A stretch of DNA of 64,000 bases, taken from NCBI GenBank assembly GCA_000149265.1, contig CH000572.1, forward strand, positions 462,863-526,862. Reading direction: 5' to 3'. This document shows positions 1-13,200 of this stretch, one piece after another. Position 1 is the first letter of the stretch, and each line of letters opens with the position of its first letter. A model generated the notes under the pieces. The model had not been told where the DNA came from. It saw only the letters and a program-made list of their open reading frames with translations, and searched no databases. A program made the position numbers and the translations under genes. The DNA comes from Ciona savignyi (Eukaryota > Chordata > Ascidiacea > Phlebobranchia > Cionidae).

Positions 1-3000
1 CGGTTTCAATCCACTGCAGCAGGCTTAACCCGCAGTCCCTTTGATCAATGGAACACATTGGTTTAAGCAATGCAACTGCACATTCAATTTATCCCGCACA
101 AAATGGCTTGCCTTTAATATTTACAGTCATGATACAGGGTGACGGTTTCATATTCGTTATTCAAATTTGTTAGTGATCTAATGGACGGTTTGATTAATAC
201 AGTATCTTTTCTGAAGGCAGAAACAAACTTAGACGATTTATATACAAGTTAAATATTAAATTAATGTAAAAAGAAGTCAACGACAAGAAGTTCAAAACAA
301 AAGTATATTTCCTTTTCTTAAAACTAATGTTACATTAATTGTTTTTATCCACGACTTTTTTAACTTATAAAACTTTAGATCGATATTTACAAAAGTTAAC
401 CGAGCCTTGGTCTACCTGTAGGTTTTCACTCGTACTGGTGCAATCAATCTTAAAGCGCCGCGGTCAAAGGTAAGAAAGTTAGAGAATGGAAGTGAAGGTA
501 TGTATAGATAGACTGTTCCCAGACACACCACTTCCTAAGGCTTAGAAAAGTGACAGTCTACAAAATGCTTCGATCCCATAATTGTCCAAGATATTCTAAT
601 ACCATATCGACCACGCGTTCCTATGGGGCACTTCAAGGCGCAAAAACATCAATCTTTTGAGAAATCGGATCATAGCGGTTAGAACCGGTTTCGACCACCT
701 TGAAGTTGCTGTTATGTCAGCTGGCAAAATCCCGAATTTTCTACGAAGGTTTACCGACTCTCTCTGAGCACTTGAGCAAATTTGCAAACGAAACAATGGC
801 TCCCGATTATTGCGGTAAATATTCTGCGCAGATAACAGTAGATCTTCAAATTAAAAGTAAACGTTTCAGTTTATCAGCAGGGTAAATAATCCCTGACGCG
901 CTACTTCTTTAAAAGGTTATTCTGACGTACACAGAACTTCACCTGTCACCCGATTTAAGCCCAGGTGCTCATCGCAGCGACCACTCAAGCTATCAGTTCA
1001 CGGAAGCCAGCACTTATCGAGCGCATCAATCGACTCTTGCGACCCCGAGTTAAGACGAAAATGACGCCGACTACGAAACCGCCGTTTCCCGCCGACTACG
1101 AAAATAACTCCGATCGAACCCGTAAAAAAAATGTGCAAAAATTCATATTCAAACTAATTCAACTTATAATTTAAACAGTTATTTACGTTTTTAACAGGTC
1201 CAACAAAGAATGGTTTAAATTAAGCATAAAATAATTATAAAAACAAGAATTTTATTTAATATTAGTCTGACAAGTTTTACTTTTTATTTACAAAAAATAG
1301 CTCGAATTTCAGAATATAATAACCTGCTTTTATAGAAATAGCACAACACATTCAACAAAATTCTATACTGTTTCCAAAAGTAAGTATCATATAAATAAAT
1401 AAATTGACGCTCAATTTCAAACCTGTCAACAGAACGACCGTTTTTTAGGGAAGACACGCGAAATATTATTTTCGGTGCCAAACGTGTCAATGTAACACGA
1501 TGAGTTGGTGCGGTTGTTATAATGCCATGTTTAAGGGTCGTGATCGCAAACTTATATCAGTCCGTATAGCAAGAACGAAGAAATACTCCGACTCAATTTA
1601 TTATTTAGAAATTTAACAACTTGTTACGGTATACTTGTGTGCTTGTCATGAAGAAATTATTACAAATTATAACCATAAAGACAACGAACAGCCCAGATAA
1701 TCGCACTGGTGGTGAACAAGTAGCTGGAACGTTTACATTAACATTGTACTAGATATTCGGTTTCTATCTTATAAAAGGCTCATGCCTTTTCTGATTAAAT
1801 TTTTGTACTAATATATCGTTTCTAGAAATTGTAGAATTTATTCCAATAGTGTGATGGAGCGCCCGTGGGATAAACGTAAGCGCGCCACCGAGTGACGAAT
1901 GCTCGGGATTTCCATTTTTGCTTTCCAAAATCCGTTGTCCTCGTCCTGATATCTCACTACGCTCGGTCGCATCTACTGCCGCCTCGCGTTAACTGACGAC
2001 TTGTTGCTGCGCTGTATGCTGACAATTAGACAAACATGTAAGGGTTGTAAATTCCTGGCGTCCCTATACTTTCCGCAACGCGATTCACCTCGCCAGCACG
2101 CCCGGGCCACCTGTGCGAGGATACCTCGCTCGTCTCCGGTGACTTTTCTATTTGCTTTCTTCGATTTCTATTGATTTTTCTTCCGGCGCCGCAGCCTATC
2201 TCCGCGCGCCACTCTCATGTATCTTCTATTCTCCCGCTCGGGCGAGAGACGGTGTTCTGAGGTGAAAGCACCGCACGTGTGGATACTAGGCCAGCCCTGG
2301 TGCCGATTTGTTCTCGGGCGAGGCCTTTGTTTGAGCACACGCCACCCGTGTAACAGTGTCGCTTGTGACGACAAACTTACGACTGTGGGGAAACAAAGAA
2401 CTTGAATTCCCCATTCACAAAAGACGGTGCTGTTCTGTCACGCACCTGAGCAAGATTTCGACTGTTTTCTGCTGTGATCGACAGGTGGACTGGTAAGATG
2501 GAGCATGGTTAATAGTTACAAATCAGAAATCCTCAGTACGTTGCTATTTTTAGCCCATAACTCCCGGAATCAGTTTTCGTCTCGATTTGCCGCGAATCAT
2601 CTGCGCAGCCTGATTTGTTTGTGTACAGTCATCAAGCCGAAATCTGCTCGTGGTTATGACAAGCACGCAAAGACAGGTCGTCGAGCACGAAGCCACGTCG
2701 AACCGCATCTCTCGAATCCGGAAGAGCTCTTAAAATTACGCCCGGAAACTGAAACTGTTTCTTCGTCACGTGACCACAAACATCGGCGCCTGTGAAGCTT
2801 GCTTTTATTTTCGAACGCCTCGGCAAAACTGGAAACATTTCTGGGGATCAAAGAGCTTCGCATTTTTCATCCCTTTCATACGTTCCCGACACCTGGTCAC
2901 GAATCTCTATAGGCGGGCGTTAAAACACGCGGCTGGGTTAATTTCACCGAGCGGCCGCAAAATTTGACGTGAATCAGCAGGGGTCGTGGCGAACATAGGA

Positions 3001-6000
3001 CGTGGTCACGGTCGAGCTCTCGTGTAAACACGCCCGTCAAAACACGAACGACACCTGTTACTGTCGAAGATCAACACGGACTGTATTTATTGTTTCATCG
3101 ATTGTTTTATTCCGCGATTTCTCGATCATGTATCGGATTTCGCCAAATAACGCGTTCATGATATATAAAAAACGAATCACGTTTTGAAGCGAAATGCTCA
3201 AAATTTCTAAAAATAAAAAGTCAAGCGGAAGCTGCGAAACTGGAAACACTTGATAACCTCCTCGTTTTATTAGACTTTGTACAAACAGTTAGCTCACAAG
3301 TATTAACATTTGACGTTACAAATGCCATTCGTTTCATAAAAACGGTAAAAATAATCAACTTATGTCATTCAACTACCTAATTGTTTTTAACTGGCCAAAG
3401 GTAAGTAATTCATTCGCAACAAAATTTATATTAAATAACTGCTATCTTTATAACTTGTCTCTATCCTCTATGTATTTGGAAAGCAACGCCTTATAACTTG
3501 CAGAAACCAACCTACATTAGCTGCTTTGTTCTGTCGAACACGTATATACAAGCTCACTTGGACATTTGGTTACATGTTTCGGATCAAAGGGCATGCGAAA
3601 TTTGGTTCACTAGAGAACTGCTACATTATTTCCCGGAAGGTGCAGCAATACACACAAGCACGACAGCGCCTATGCACGGATGTCATGCTTGCTTAGTGAA
3701 ACTTTTGTGTTTTATGTGCGACGTTGGATTTTGTTACCGTATTTGGCGGTTGCAGTATCGCCTCGGTCGCTTTATCTACCGAGGATCGGAACGTTCTCAA
3801 TGCTTTTCGGGATGAGCCGAGTTATTTATAACTGCGACGAAACTACAGGTCGCTCCGGCTTAGGTCGGCGCTGTTGCAGCTAGTAGAACGATCTCAGCAA
3901 GCAAACAAAATCCCGAGGAACTAAGAGGGAGTCAACGCGCCGGAAAATCGTGACTGGGTTCGGCGGTCTGTCCTCGCGTGGCCACCCGAGGAATTCAGCT
4001 CAGATTTTATCGCGCTGGATGGTTAAATACACGCGCTCCACGCGATCGAGATTGAACACGAGATCGCACCGACGATAAGTCAGGTCGCCAAACTCCCGGA
4101 TCCAGCAAAACCGCACACTGAGGACTGAGCAGCAACTCTGTTCTATGCAACACTGTTATGCCATTTTGGTATTTTAATGCCTTGAGGCCGCATCACAAGT
4201 ATAAAGTCCATGTGCCAAAAAAATGGATTTCTACCAAAACAGTTCAAATCCTTAAAAACAAGAAGGCAACTTTCCAAGCCGAACAAGGTCTACACGAGTG
4301 CATTTAGCATCGACCGAGCGAGTGCTCTGGCGAACGACCGAAGAAGGCAAAGCCGACATCAACAAACTCTGATAACGTTTTGACCAGGTGTCGTGAAGCT
4401 TAGCTGCTTCTATGCTAATGCCAGTCGAACACATCACTATATGTACATTTTGAGGTTGTCGCGCAAATACACAAATTTTACTTCTCTCTACATATACAGT
4501 AGAGATGCCTCTATGTAAACATAAGTCGAGTTTCTCTACTTATCGCACTTGCAAGACACTAACATGTTTCTTGGCCACATCTCGCAACATGGTACAAGAT
4601 GCGATACTTAAACGCACGGCTCCAGTCCCAGTACCTAGTATAAACAAACCACACATGCTGGCACGTCTAAACAGATATATGGCAATCGTTATATATACTA
4701 TTCAGTTAATGTACCCTGCGGCACTGCATATAAAATACAACCTCAAACATCTCTCCTCAATCCGCGCACAAAAGTATAAACGCTGAATAATATCTATATT
4801 AACAGTCAGGAATAGGGTGAGAGCATTTTGTTCCGTGCCACCCGTGAGGATTTCTCCCCCGCGCATCTCACAAACCTATAATTTCTCGAGTCCTATTGAG
4901 TCGCCATGTCGAAACACGCCCGCTATCACCTGAACAGGTTCTTTACACCAGCAAAATATTACACAAGGGCTGAAAATACGGTGTTAGGTCCACCGATATC
5001 ATCGTATTCCTAGAATTTATTTAATGCTTGTTTATAGACCGCCAAGCTAAAACACGCCTGAGTCACACTTGTTATTTAAGATTCGAAACAATCGAATCAC
5101 AACAGTGAGCTGTGAGCCGTGACACAACAGATTTCTAAACCTGCAATTTAACACGAACATATAAAGGCACTTTCGACTCCAAAACGAAATAGCATGTGCG
5201 TAACTATGATTCCGTTATAAGTTTTGTATGCTACGATAACATCATTACAAGTTCGAGGTTGCAAAATAGTAAAATTGATATAGAGGAATGGTTTCTTTTT
5301 ACCTTATAAGCCTGATGCATCTTCAAAAAACAACTCCCACCCAAAGTTTGACATTCAGTCACTTAATATTCATCGACGTACTTGCAGCCATTTTAAGCTA
5401 AAAACCGCTATCTTGTTTGAAGTGAAAACATAAAATTTTGTGTTTCCTTTCCCGCGTGTTTGGTGCGCCAACTGCGTTCGCGTGACGTAAATTTTTACTT
5501 ACGTCATGGACCGGGTATACCTGACAAGCCTTCAAACAAGATATGTCTATAACTTTCGATTTCCTAAACCTTCAGGCAGTTTTTTATATTTACCTGCAAA
5601 CATTCTACGCACTTAACCTTCGCCAATTAATCACAGGTTGATACGTGGCCCCTGTATGACTTATAGAAGGCCATGTAGCAGTTCCAGCCTTAAATCATGA
5701 TCAAAATACAATTTGATATCGACGCCTAAGACTTTCCAGGCACACGGCTAATGTTTCTCCTGTCGCCTTGAAATACGCGATGGAAAAACGCCTCAATGCG
5801 TGTATTATTACATCACACGCGATCTCGTTACTTTTCGAGAATTCGCCATTGTCCCCGGCCCTCCCACCGGACAAAGGAGAACACGGTGAACTGCAGACGA
5901 CGTTTGAACACGTGACCCCGCTTGGCCCCGTCACGTGGCGCGTGTTGTCCACAGATCAAGTGTCACCGGAACCCTGTGCACAGTGTGCCCACTTATACAC

Positions 6001-9000
6001 TACGCTGACCGCTATTTTATAAAAGTGTTATTAAAGTCTTGAGTGATCGTGGGCGTTTGAAACCGGGGATTTATATCTTGAAATAAAAGTAAACAAATCG
6101 CGATTTTAAATTTTGGAAATGTCGTCTTCGAATAGCAACGTTTAAAATTCAAGGAAAACATAAATAGAAATATTATACACTTATAGAGGGACTAAATAGC
6201 CTTCCTACTTTAGTAATTCTAATACAGGGCGGTCGTAATTGCCGATAGGCGCCTAATTTTGCGAGGAAATTAAACCCGTGATGGTATTTTTAAAGGTATA
6301 TATTAAGGCAGATAAACGGTGCACATTAGAGATAATTCTGATGTTGCTATCATACGTTGGCACGACCAAGGCACGCGTAACTAAGTTCTTATCGCATTTC
6401 TTAAATAATACGGCTGCGGTAGCCTCGCCGGAGGTTCGGTGACGACAACATGACGTCATAATTGAGAGTTAGCTCGACTTGCCGAACTAGTTCCTCGCCG
6501 CTTCGTGAATGCATGTTGATGGAATCAACGCCAACGAATAATTTATGCATTCCTGAACTAAAACTAAGATTAAACATTTTTTTCTATATAACTGTTACGT
6601 TTAAAAGTAGATGCTACGGCAATTATGCAGCTTAGTTTCTTAAATTTAGATTAACAAATCGTTTTTAATAGTATATTTCTTCATACCTTCTCGAGCACAG
6701 GACCAGTAAGAAATATTTTCCCGACGTAAATACGTTGGAGATGAAAGGCTTAAAGATGCTTTGAGTGCGGTGCTCGAGTCGTCCCCGGCCGTGCTGGTAA
6801 ATACAAACAACAAACAAAAATACAGTCAGCTCCTTTCGTCTTCCATTATACTCGATGAGTGGCGTGAAGAAGCGACGAGAGACAACGATTATCACCGGAC
6901 CGTGAAAGTGATTTTTCAAGTTGTGTCTTCAACGTAAACTTTCCCTCTTTTCTGTCGTTTCAAAGGATATCCATATTGTGTTTAGAATTGAACTCAAAAT
7001 AACAACAACAGGATTAGTAAATGAAGGGGACTGGTATTCAGTCTTTAAGAATAATGCCGATGTAGGTTATTATAGTAATTAATGTGTTCCGTTACTATAA
7101 TTATTAAGCACAATACGCATGGGTGTGTGTGTGTGCACGTGCCTCTTATCCACGCATATTTTAAATAAGCTCAAAAAAACTAAACAAATCATTATTTGAA
7201 TTATTCCAAAACACATGTTTTACCAATGGATTACGGTTGGTTCTTTTGTTCTTTGTTAGTAGTACAAGTTAGCAGACCATGTCTATATTTATTTGTATAT
7301 TAATATAATTAGAGAAAATCTCACAAACTTTAATTAAATGAACTATTAAATGAATAATCATGGAATATCACTTTTCATCAATAGATTACAACTAAGTCTG
7401 GGCCGTAAACCGACTTCCAGAGTTTAAGCGTGTCATGTGCCCGGGCCGGAACTGCGTCCACATACCATGCAGGGATAATCAGCAACGCCCCACGCCAAGT
7501 ATTCAGTTAATTCGGGTTTCAGTTTTGTTATCATTCCCGCGCTCGCTTCCGTTGGAACACAGACCTGCCCTTTGCGACCGCGCTCTCGACGGCACCTGCC
7601 GAACCTCGCGAGCCTAACGATTCTGTTTCGAATCCGAATCCGAAAACAAATCCTGTCCGGCGCGTTTCACGGTAGGTGGCGCGCGAAACAACATCAAGCG
7701 GCGACGCGCGAGGCCCGTCACGGCCCCGGTTTTGTTTGGTAAATTCGTAACAAAATCTCAGATATATGCAAACAAAAGTGTCTCGTGCCCGGCTGATCCA
7801 CAATAAGAAACTGTAATCACAGCGCTAAATTAAAATCTGTCTTGCTACCGCATCTACATCCAACCTCAGTATAAATATAGGAACTCGAACCTGTTATATA
7901 CATTTTTAATTTAAATAAACCAAATACAGTAGCTTGTAACATAGTTAAAGTTTATACCCATGTTTACTACCAATATGCATCTCTGACTACATGGCCACAG
8001 CATCAAACGTGTATTCTTATTTAATTAACATCATTTTCAACAATTCCCGATCAGTATGAAACTGAATCTAAGCAAATACAATTGCTGATTATATAAGCAG
8101 CCAAGGCACAGACAAAGGACTGTGGAGATTTTACGAGTTCTGAAGCTTCAGGTTTTACGAGATATGCTCTAAAACTGCGAAATCATAAACGAGGATGAGC
8201 AACGTCATTGGCAGACATTCAGCGCTTACGAACACTATCTCACTCACGCGGCAGTCTTGGTTCGCATCTGTTCAAAGCTCAATTTCGCTTTCATAATTTT
8301 ATGAACTAAATTTACGACCCCAAGGTCTTGAACACGGTCGCACTTTCTAAATTCGCCGTTCGGTATGTTCTCTGGATCAATTGTTTTGCCAAGGACTTGT
8401 TTCGTGCCCACCAAGTACGTTATAGGTCCGATTGTGGGTATATACACCTGTTGTAATGTTTAAGGTCACACGGCCACAGAAACGAAGAGTTATTTACCCT
8501 TTTACCTGCAGAATCAATCATGTGATTCTTGGGTGGGTCGCTATGTTATGTTTACGCTCCGCTTAAGTGTAAGCATGAAGTGTATATTGAAAGCGATTCA
8601 TCTTTACTGTCTTATAGGTTTAAACTGCAGACGCGTTAGATAGTAGAACTTGAAACCGGATGAGTGCGGGCTAAATTTCCACCACGGCGAATATAGCAAC
8701 ATTCACCAATAATACGTAAAGAGATAGGAAATTAACCATAACAAACAAATTAGTATTGTTATATGCCCAACTCCTATGTCGTGATGCGTCATTTATGCCG
8801 TTGACAAATCCTGTCTTTGTGATCTTACGTTTAATTTTATGTGCGGTGTTTTTATTAATAACTTTATAGGATAAGGTAGAAAACTCTTTGCCCTGTGGGT
8901 GGGAAAACGTAGACAGCGTTGAAACACGGATGTCCTTGGATTACCACATACCCACAGCCGTGTTAGCACAGCTTGATGCACTGTGTTGTTTAAGACGGAT

Positions 9001-10209
9001 ACATTGCATTAGTTTATTTCAATACATTAACCATGTGTTTAAAGTGCCCTAAAGTTGCATTGCCCAAGAACAAAAGTGCAAAGCTATCGACTGGTTCTGC
9101 TTTTGCAATTTCCATGTAAAGATCTGATGCCCTAAAATTAATATCCGACCGGTTAGCCTATATATTACCTATATACCTATATATTTTAACCATATAGGTA
9201 TAAAGCATTATACCTTCAACTAGAAGGATGCTGGATCAAAAACAGTATCCAGATAGTCAGTTATATATAAGACACGACGCCGATGCCTAAATAAAGGTAA
9301 TTTATGACCTTTATATCAATTAAAGAATCGTGTTTTCAGAATGGACTGTGAGAGCCAAATAGTGTATGATTTTGCAACAATCGGTTTATTATTCTAACGT
9401 TGCCGACAAACGTAAGTATTTTGTTCTAAATTACCGCCTGCAAAATTTACCCGACGAGTGGGCATTTTTAATTTGGTCGTGTGCTGCTAATTACAATTCA
9501 ATTAACTTAAACTTCAAGCAACGTTCGCCGTGACTGATCAGTCTGCAAAAATAAATAATACCATAACTAAATTAACCAAACGGCACCGGCCGTGTCCTTG
9601 TGTGTGCTTTGACAGTTGCTTTTTATGGGCAAGGGCGTAATGTTATTTTAGGGTATTGCCACTCAATGGACTGATTTGCCGCCACATAACTCTGATTTCG
9701 TGCTTAAATTCAAAGCAAAAAAGCAAGCAGTCAAGGTGTTTTGGTAAAAGACAAATCACCTATATGGTTAAAATAGATTGGATTCTTCGGACTGCTATGA
9801 TTAATTTTAGATAATCTGTCATTGTGAAACGACTGGTACTGTTGTGGTTCTTTATGAAACTCAAAGGTTCCACCATTTTTTTCGAAAGTATCACATGTAA
9901 GAATTTTGTTGCCAAGTTTCAAATTTTATCTGAAAGCCAACACAGGCTACAATAACTCATGCTTTCTATACGCAACATGGATAAGAACATAATCACAATA
10001 AAAACGGACTTAAAAAAGGAAAAAGAAAAACAGTATTCACTGCAACAGTAATTTAGTTATGTGCCAATGGCCGCAACATAACGCAATAGGTGCTGGCAAA
10101 TATAGAAATATCATAAATGTTGTACTAATTGGGGAATGTATCAATCAGTCGTTTTAAATTATACTTAGTACGGAGGTATGTATGTAATATATAAATGTAC
10201 GTATATTAA
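1..10209. other. Intergenic region downstream of Lmx1, no gene supported
   Basis: I find no exon chain, recognisable domain or structural RNA here. Reading frames are short, overlap on both strands and lack protein-like composition. The stretch alternates AT-rich DNA with CpG-dense patches, roughly 1.85-3.05 kb, 3.7-4.1 kb, 5.75-6.0 kb and 7.4-7.75 kb, which stand out against the background and could be regulatory DNA or the edge of an unseen gene. A short GT run lies near 7121-7135. Lmx1 is transcribed toward this region, so its 3' UTR should begin just below 10210; I saw no convincing AATAAA close to the stop codon. Confidence 0.5.
5483..5506. promoter_or_regulatory. Inverted pair of CRE-like sites
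   Basis: TGACGTAA at 5483-5490 and its reverse complement TTACGTCA at 5499-5506 are separated by an 8-bp AT spacer. TGACGT is the core bound by CREB/ATF-type bZIP factors. The pair sits in a locally GC-richer patch that also has TTTCCCGCG and GGCGCGCC-like words. It is about 4.7 kb beyond the Lmx1 stop codon, so any target gene is unknown. Occurrence by chance cannot be excluded. Confidence 0.3.
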
Positions 10210-13200
10210 TCAGGAACTAAAATAGCTGTTTTGCATTGAATACAATCCGTCTATCGGGGTCGTGCCGTCATTTCCGGGTGATGGCGTCATACCATTGTGC
10301 GATGACGTAACATGCATGTCGGATGAATGCATTCCCTCATGGGTGTGCACGTTTCCTTGGTAACCGCCACCGTCGCCGAAAGGTGGTTGTGATGTCATAA
10401 GATGATTTCTCATGGCGTGGGGCAACATTCCGTTATCCTGTGGCGTCATTGTCACGTTCGGGGGAATCCCCATGTTATCTGGATAGTTGCCTCCGTCATG
10501 GTATAATTGTCCTTGCCCAAACCCGATCATATCTGCGAGAAAGATGAGCAGCACTTAACAATTTGCTGAGAAAAAAACGCCTTGCATGAACAATTTAATT
10601 TACCTTTGATTAAATATTATTGCAAAATACCATATACTCTATAAGATATAGAGATCATTGCACACATAAAACAAATTTGTGGTGATTTATCTGATCGTTT
10701 TCATTTGTTTTTTAGGCGATAATAGACCACTTTTAGAACACTATTTTGATTCATTATTTCGAGACCCCCCTGAAATCTGGAATGACATTGCATTTAGTAA
10801 GACCATTTTTGTATAGGTATAGACCGAGTCAAGTATTCGGCTGTACAACAGTTCTCTGACCGACGTGCTTACCGCTTTGCAATTGGTCCCAAGGCGCTCC
10901 CATGCGGTTGCCGTTAACATGGCCATGCATTTGGTGGGGATGGAATTGAACAAACATTTTCTCCATCATTCCCTCCGAACCGGGTATCATATGCGACATT
11001 TGGTGCGGAATGGGTCCCATTGGGTCAAAAGCATGGTAACCTGAGATGTAAGGAACAATGTTGTTACCTGTTCGAAATATGTCGTTAACTAAATATGGAC
11101 TAAAATGATAAACGAAATAAGTCATGAAAATATGTTGGTTGCCTATACATAAATACATAGATAGACTAAATTGTTTCAACATATATTAAGTCATAAAAAT
11201 ATCACAAACATGCCCGAGATCCCATATTATATAATGTATTTTAGTATTTGTATTATAAAATATTCTGGGGTCTTCCCTTTATGTTATAGTTTTACAGCAT
11301 CATTTTTTATTTTTTTTAATCTTGACTGCTTTAAAAATATCTGTGGGGTATTGAAAATGAACATTGTGAACAGCGCAAATACCAAAATTTAATAAAAATA
11401 TACTCTGCCATTTGCCACAATGCCATTACAGCGTATAGTGATTAGTAAAGTTTCACAAAATCCCGTTGTGTTAAATGTTTAGTGCACCTTTCCGTATTAC
11501 AGTATAAGTTCCATATTTTCGCGTTTAACTAGTGCCAGGGTATGGATGGCTTACCGAACTCCTCTCTAGCTTTCTGGGCAGCTGCTTCTTGGCTAAGTTG
11601 TCGCTTTGCCAGTTTCTTCATCTTCGCGCGCTGGTTTTGGAACCAGACTTGAACCACCCTCACAGTGAGCCCCGTGTCTTTCGCAAGCGTCTCACGGAAC
11701 CTACGGAAATAACAAATAAAAATTAGACCTGGCAACGGCTAGAACCTTGTCAAAGAGATCTACAACTGCAGAAGCAGATTTTAAATCGCAAATTTTTGTT
11801 AGTTATAAACGTTCGTAAATACGAGAAATGCCATGTGGCCTCATTTAAATTTGGACATCGTTTGATGTTTTGAATGACAGATTTTAACTGAAGGAAACTG
11901 GCATTGATTTTGTCTTTATTTCCCATGAGATCCAGTTCTGGATCAATATACACAAACAATTATGACACTTAGTTTGATTGACAGACATTTGTTGGACCAG
12001 GTTGCGGCCAGCAGTTTAACCTAGAAGACTTAACTGAGCGACTTTTATACACTGTAATTTGTAAAACTGGTGTCGCTACTATGATGATTGATACTTAAAA
12101 AATAATTGTTTTTTTGTGCATAGTAAATGTTCTAACAATATATATAGAATGCCAATAATTTTAATAAACCATTCTTCCAATAAAGAGTATAGGCCTAATA
12201 AAATAATATACCTTATTCACACACGTTTAGCAATTTTAAATTTGCCATGTACAATGACCCAGACTTTTCAGTCTCAATACAGAAATATGCATATTAATAC
12301 TAACCTTTCGACAAGGCTTGGGAGTTACTTCAAAAGCCGCTTTGAACGCACGTCTCTGCACCGCGTTCAGTATCGTCCTCGGTCGCTTGGACCGCTTGCT
12401 GTCCTTACTGTCACTGTCATCGTTTTCACGTGGCCTGTAAAGCGGTTTACTGCTGAGTTAATCTTGCGAAAGTTGAACTTATAACTTGGTTTAACCGTCA
12501 AAGCTTTTGAAGTGTCAAATACTAGACCGTTTTATGTGGGGCGTTGGTCTGAGATTAAGTGGTTTAATTTAAACAAGGTTTAAAAATTAAGAACGGTTAT
12601 TTAAATTTTGGGAAAAAAGTCGCCTAACTTCACTCATATTTCCCATAATTAGACACGATTTACACAACGTTGTGCAAAAATCCATTGTATATTAACTATA
12701 CTTTAAATAATTCAATCAAGAGTTCAGCCAAGTTAAGTTTGGGAAAACTTTGGCCTAATAACCATTAAAAAAAAACTCGAAATTATATTCCATCTCGAAC
12801 TATTAATGCATGATAAGAACCATAGGAGCCAGAATCTAAATTACCCCATCCGAGAATAAATAAATGGAACAAACCGTTTTCCGTCCTCCATTGGGTCATC
12901 TTTGGACGAATTAAGATTTCCGGAAGTCGATTCGTCGTCATCCGACGATAATGCGTCATCGTCGTCGCTTTTTGCTAAATTGATTTTATAAATTCATTCA
13001 TTGTAAATATTATGAAACATGGGGCATTGTTTGTTGGAGCATTTCAACACTAAATGGGCAAGCATAATACATTTCCCAATAAAAATATTATATTTTATAA
13101 CATGGTAAGTTAGTGCATCGCCTTTAACCGAAAGGTTGCACATTTGAAAGTTAAAAAACGTCTCAATCACTCACTACAATAGCATCAGTAACCATACGGT

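Noticed and set aside
2168..2838. Overlapping frames on both strands in a GC-rich patch
   Set aside because: Both strands are open because the patch is CpG-rich and stop-poor. The translations are Arg/Ser-rich without motifs or splice structure.
5701..6022. Overlapping 83- and 84-codon frames on opposite strands
   Set aside because: Same explanation; no conserved motif, and CACGTG words suggest regulatory rather than coding sequence.
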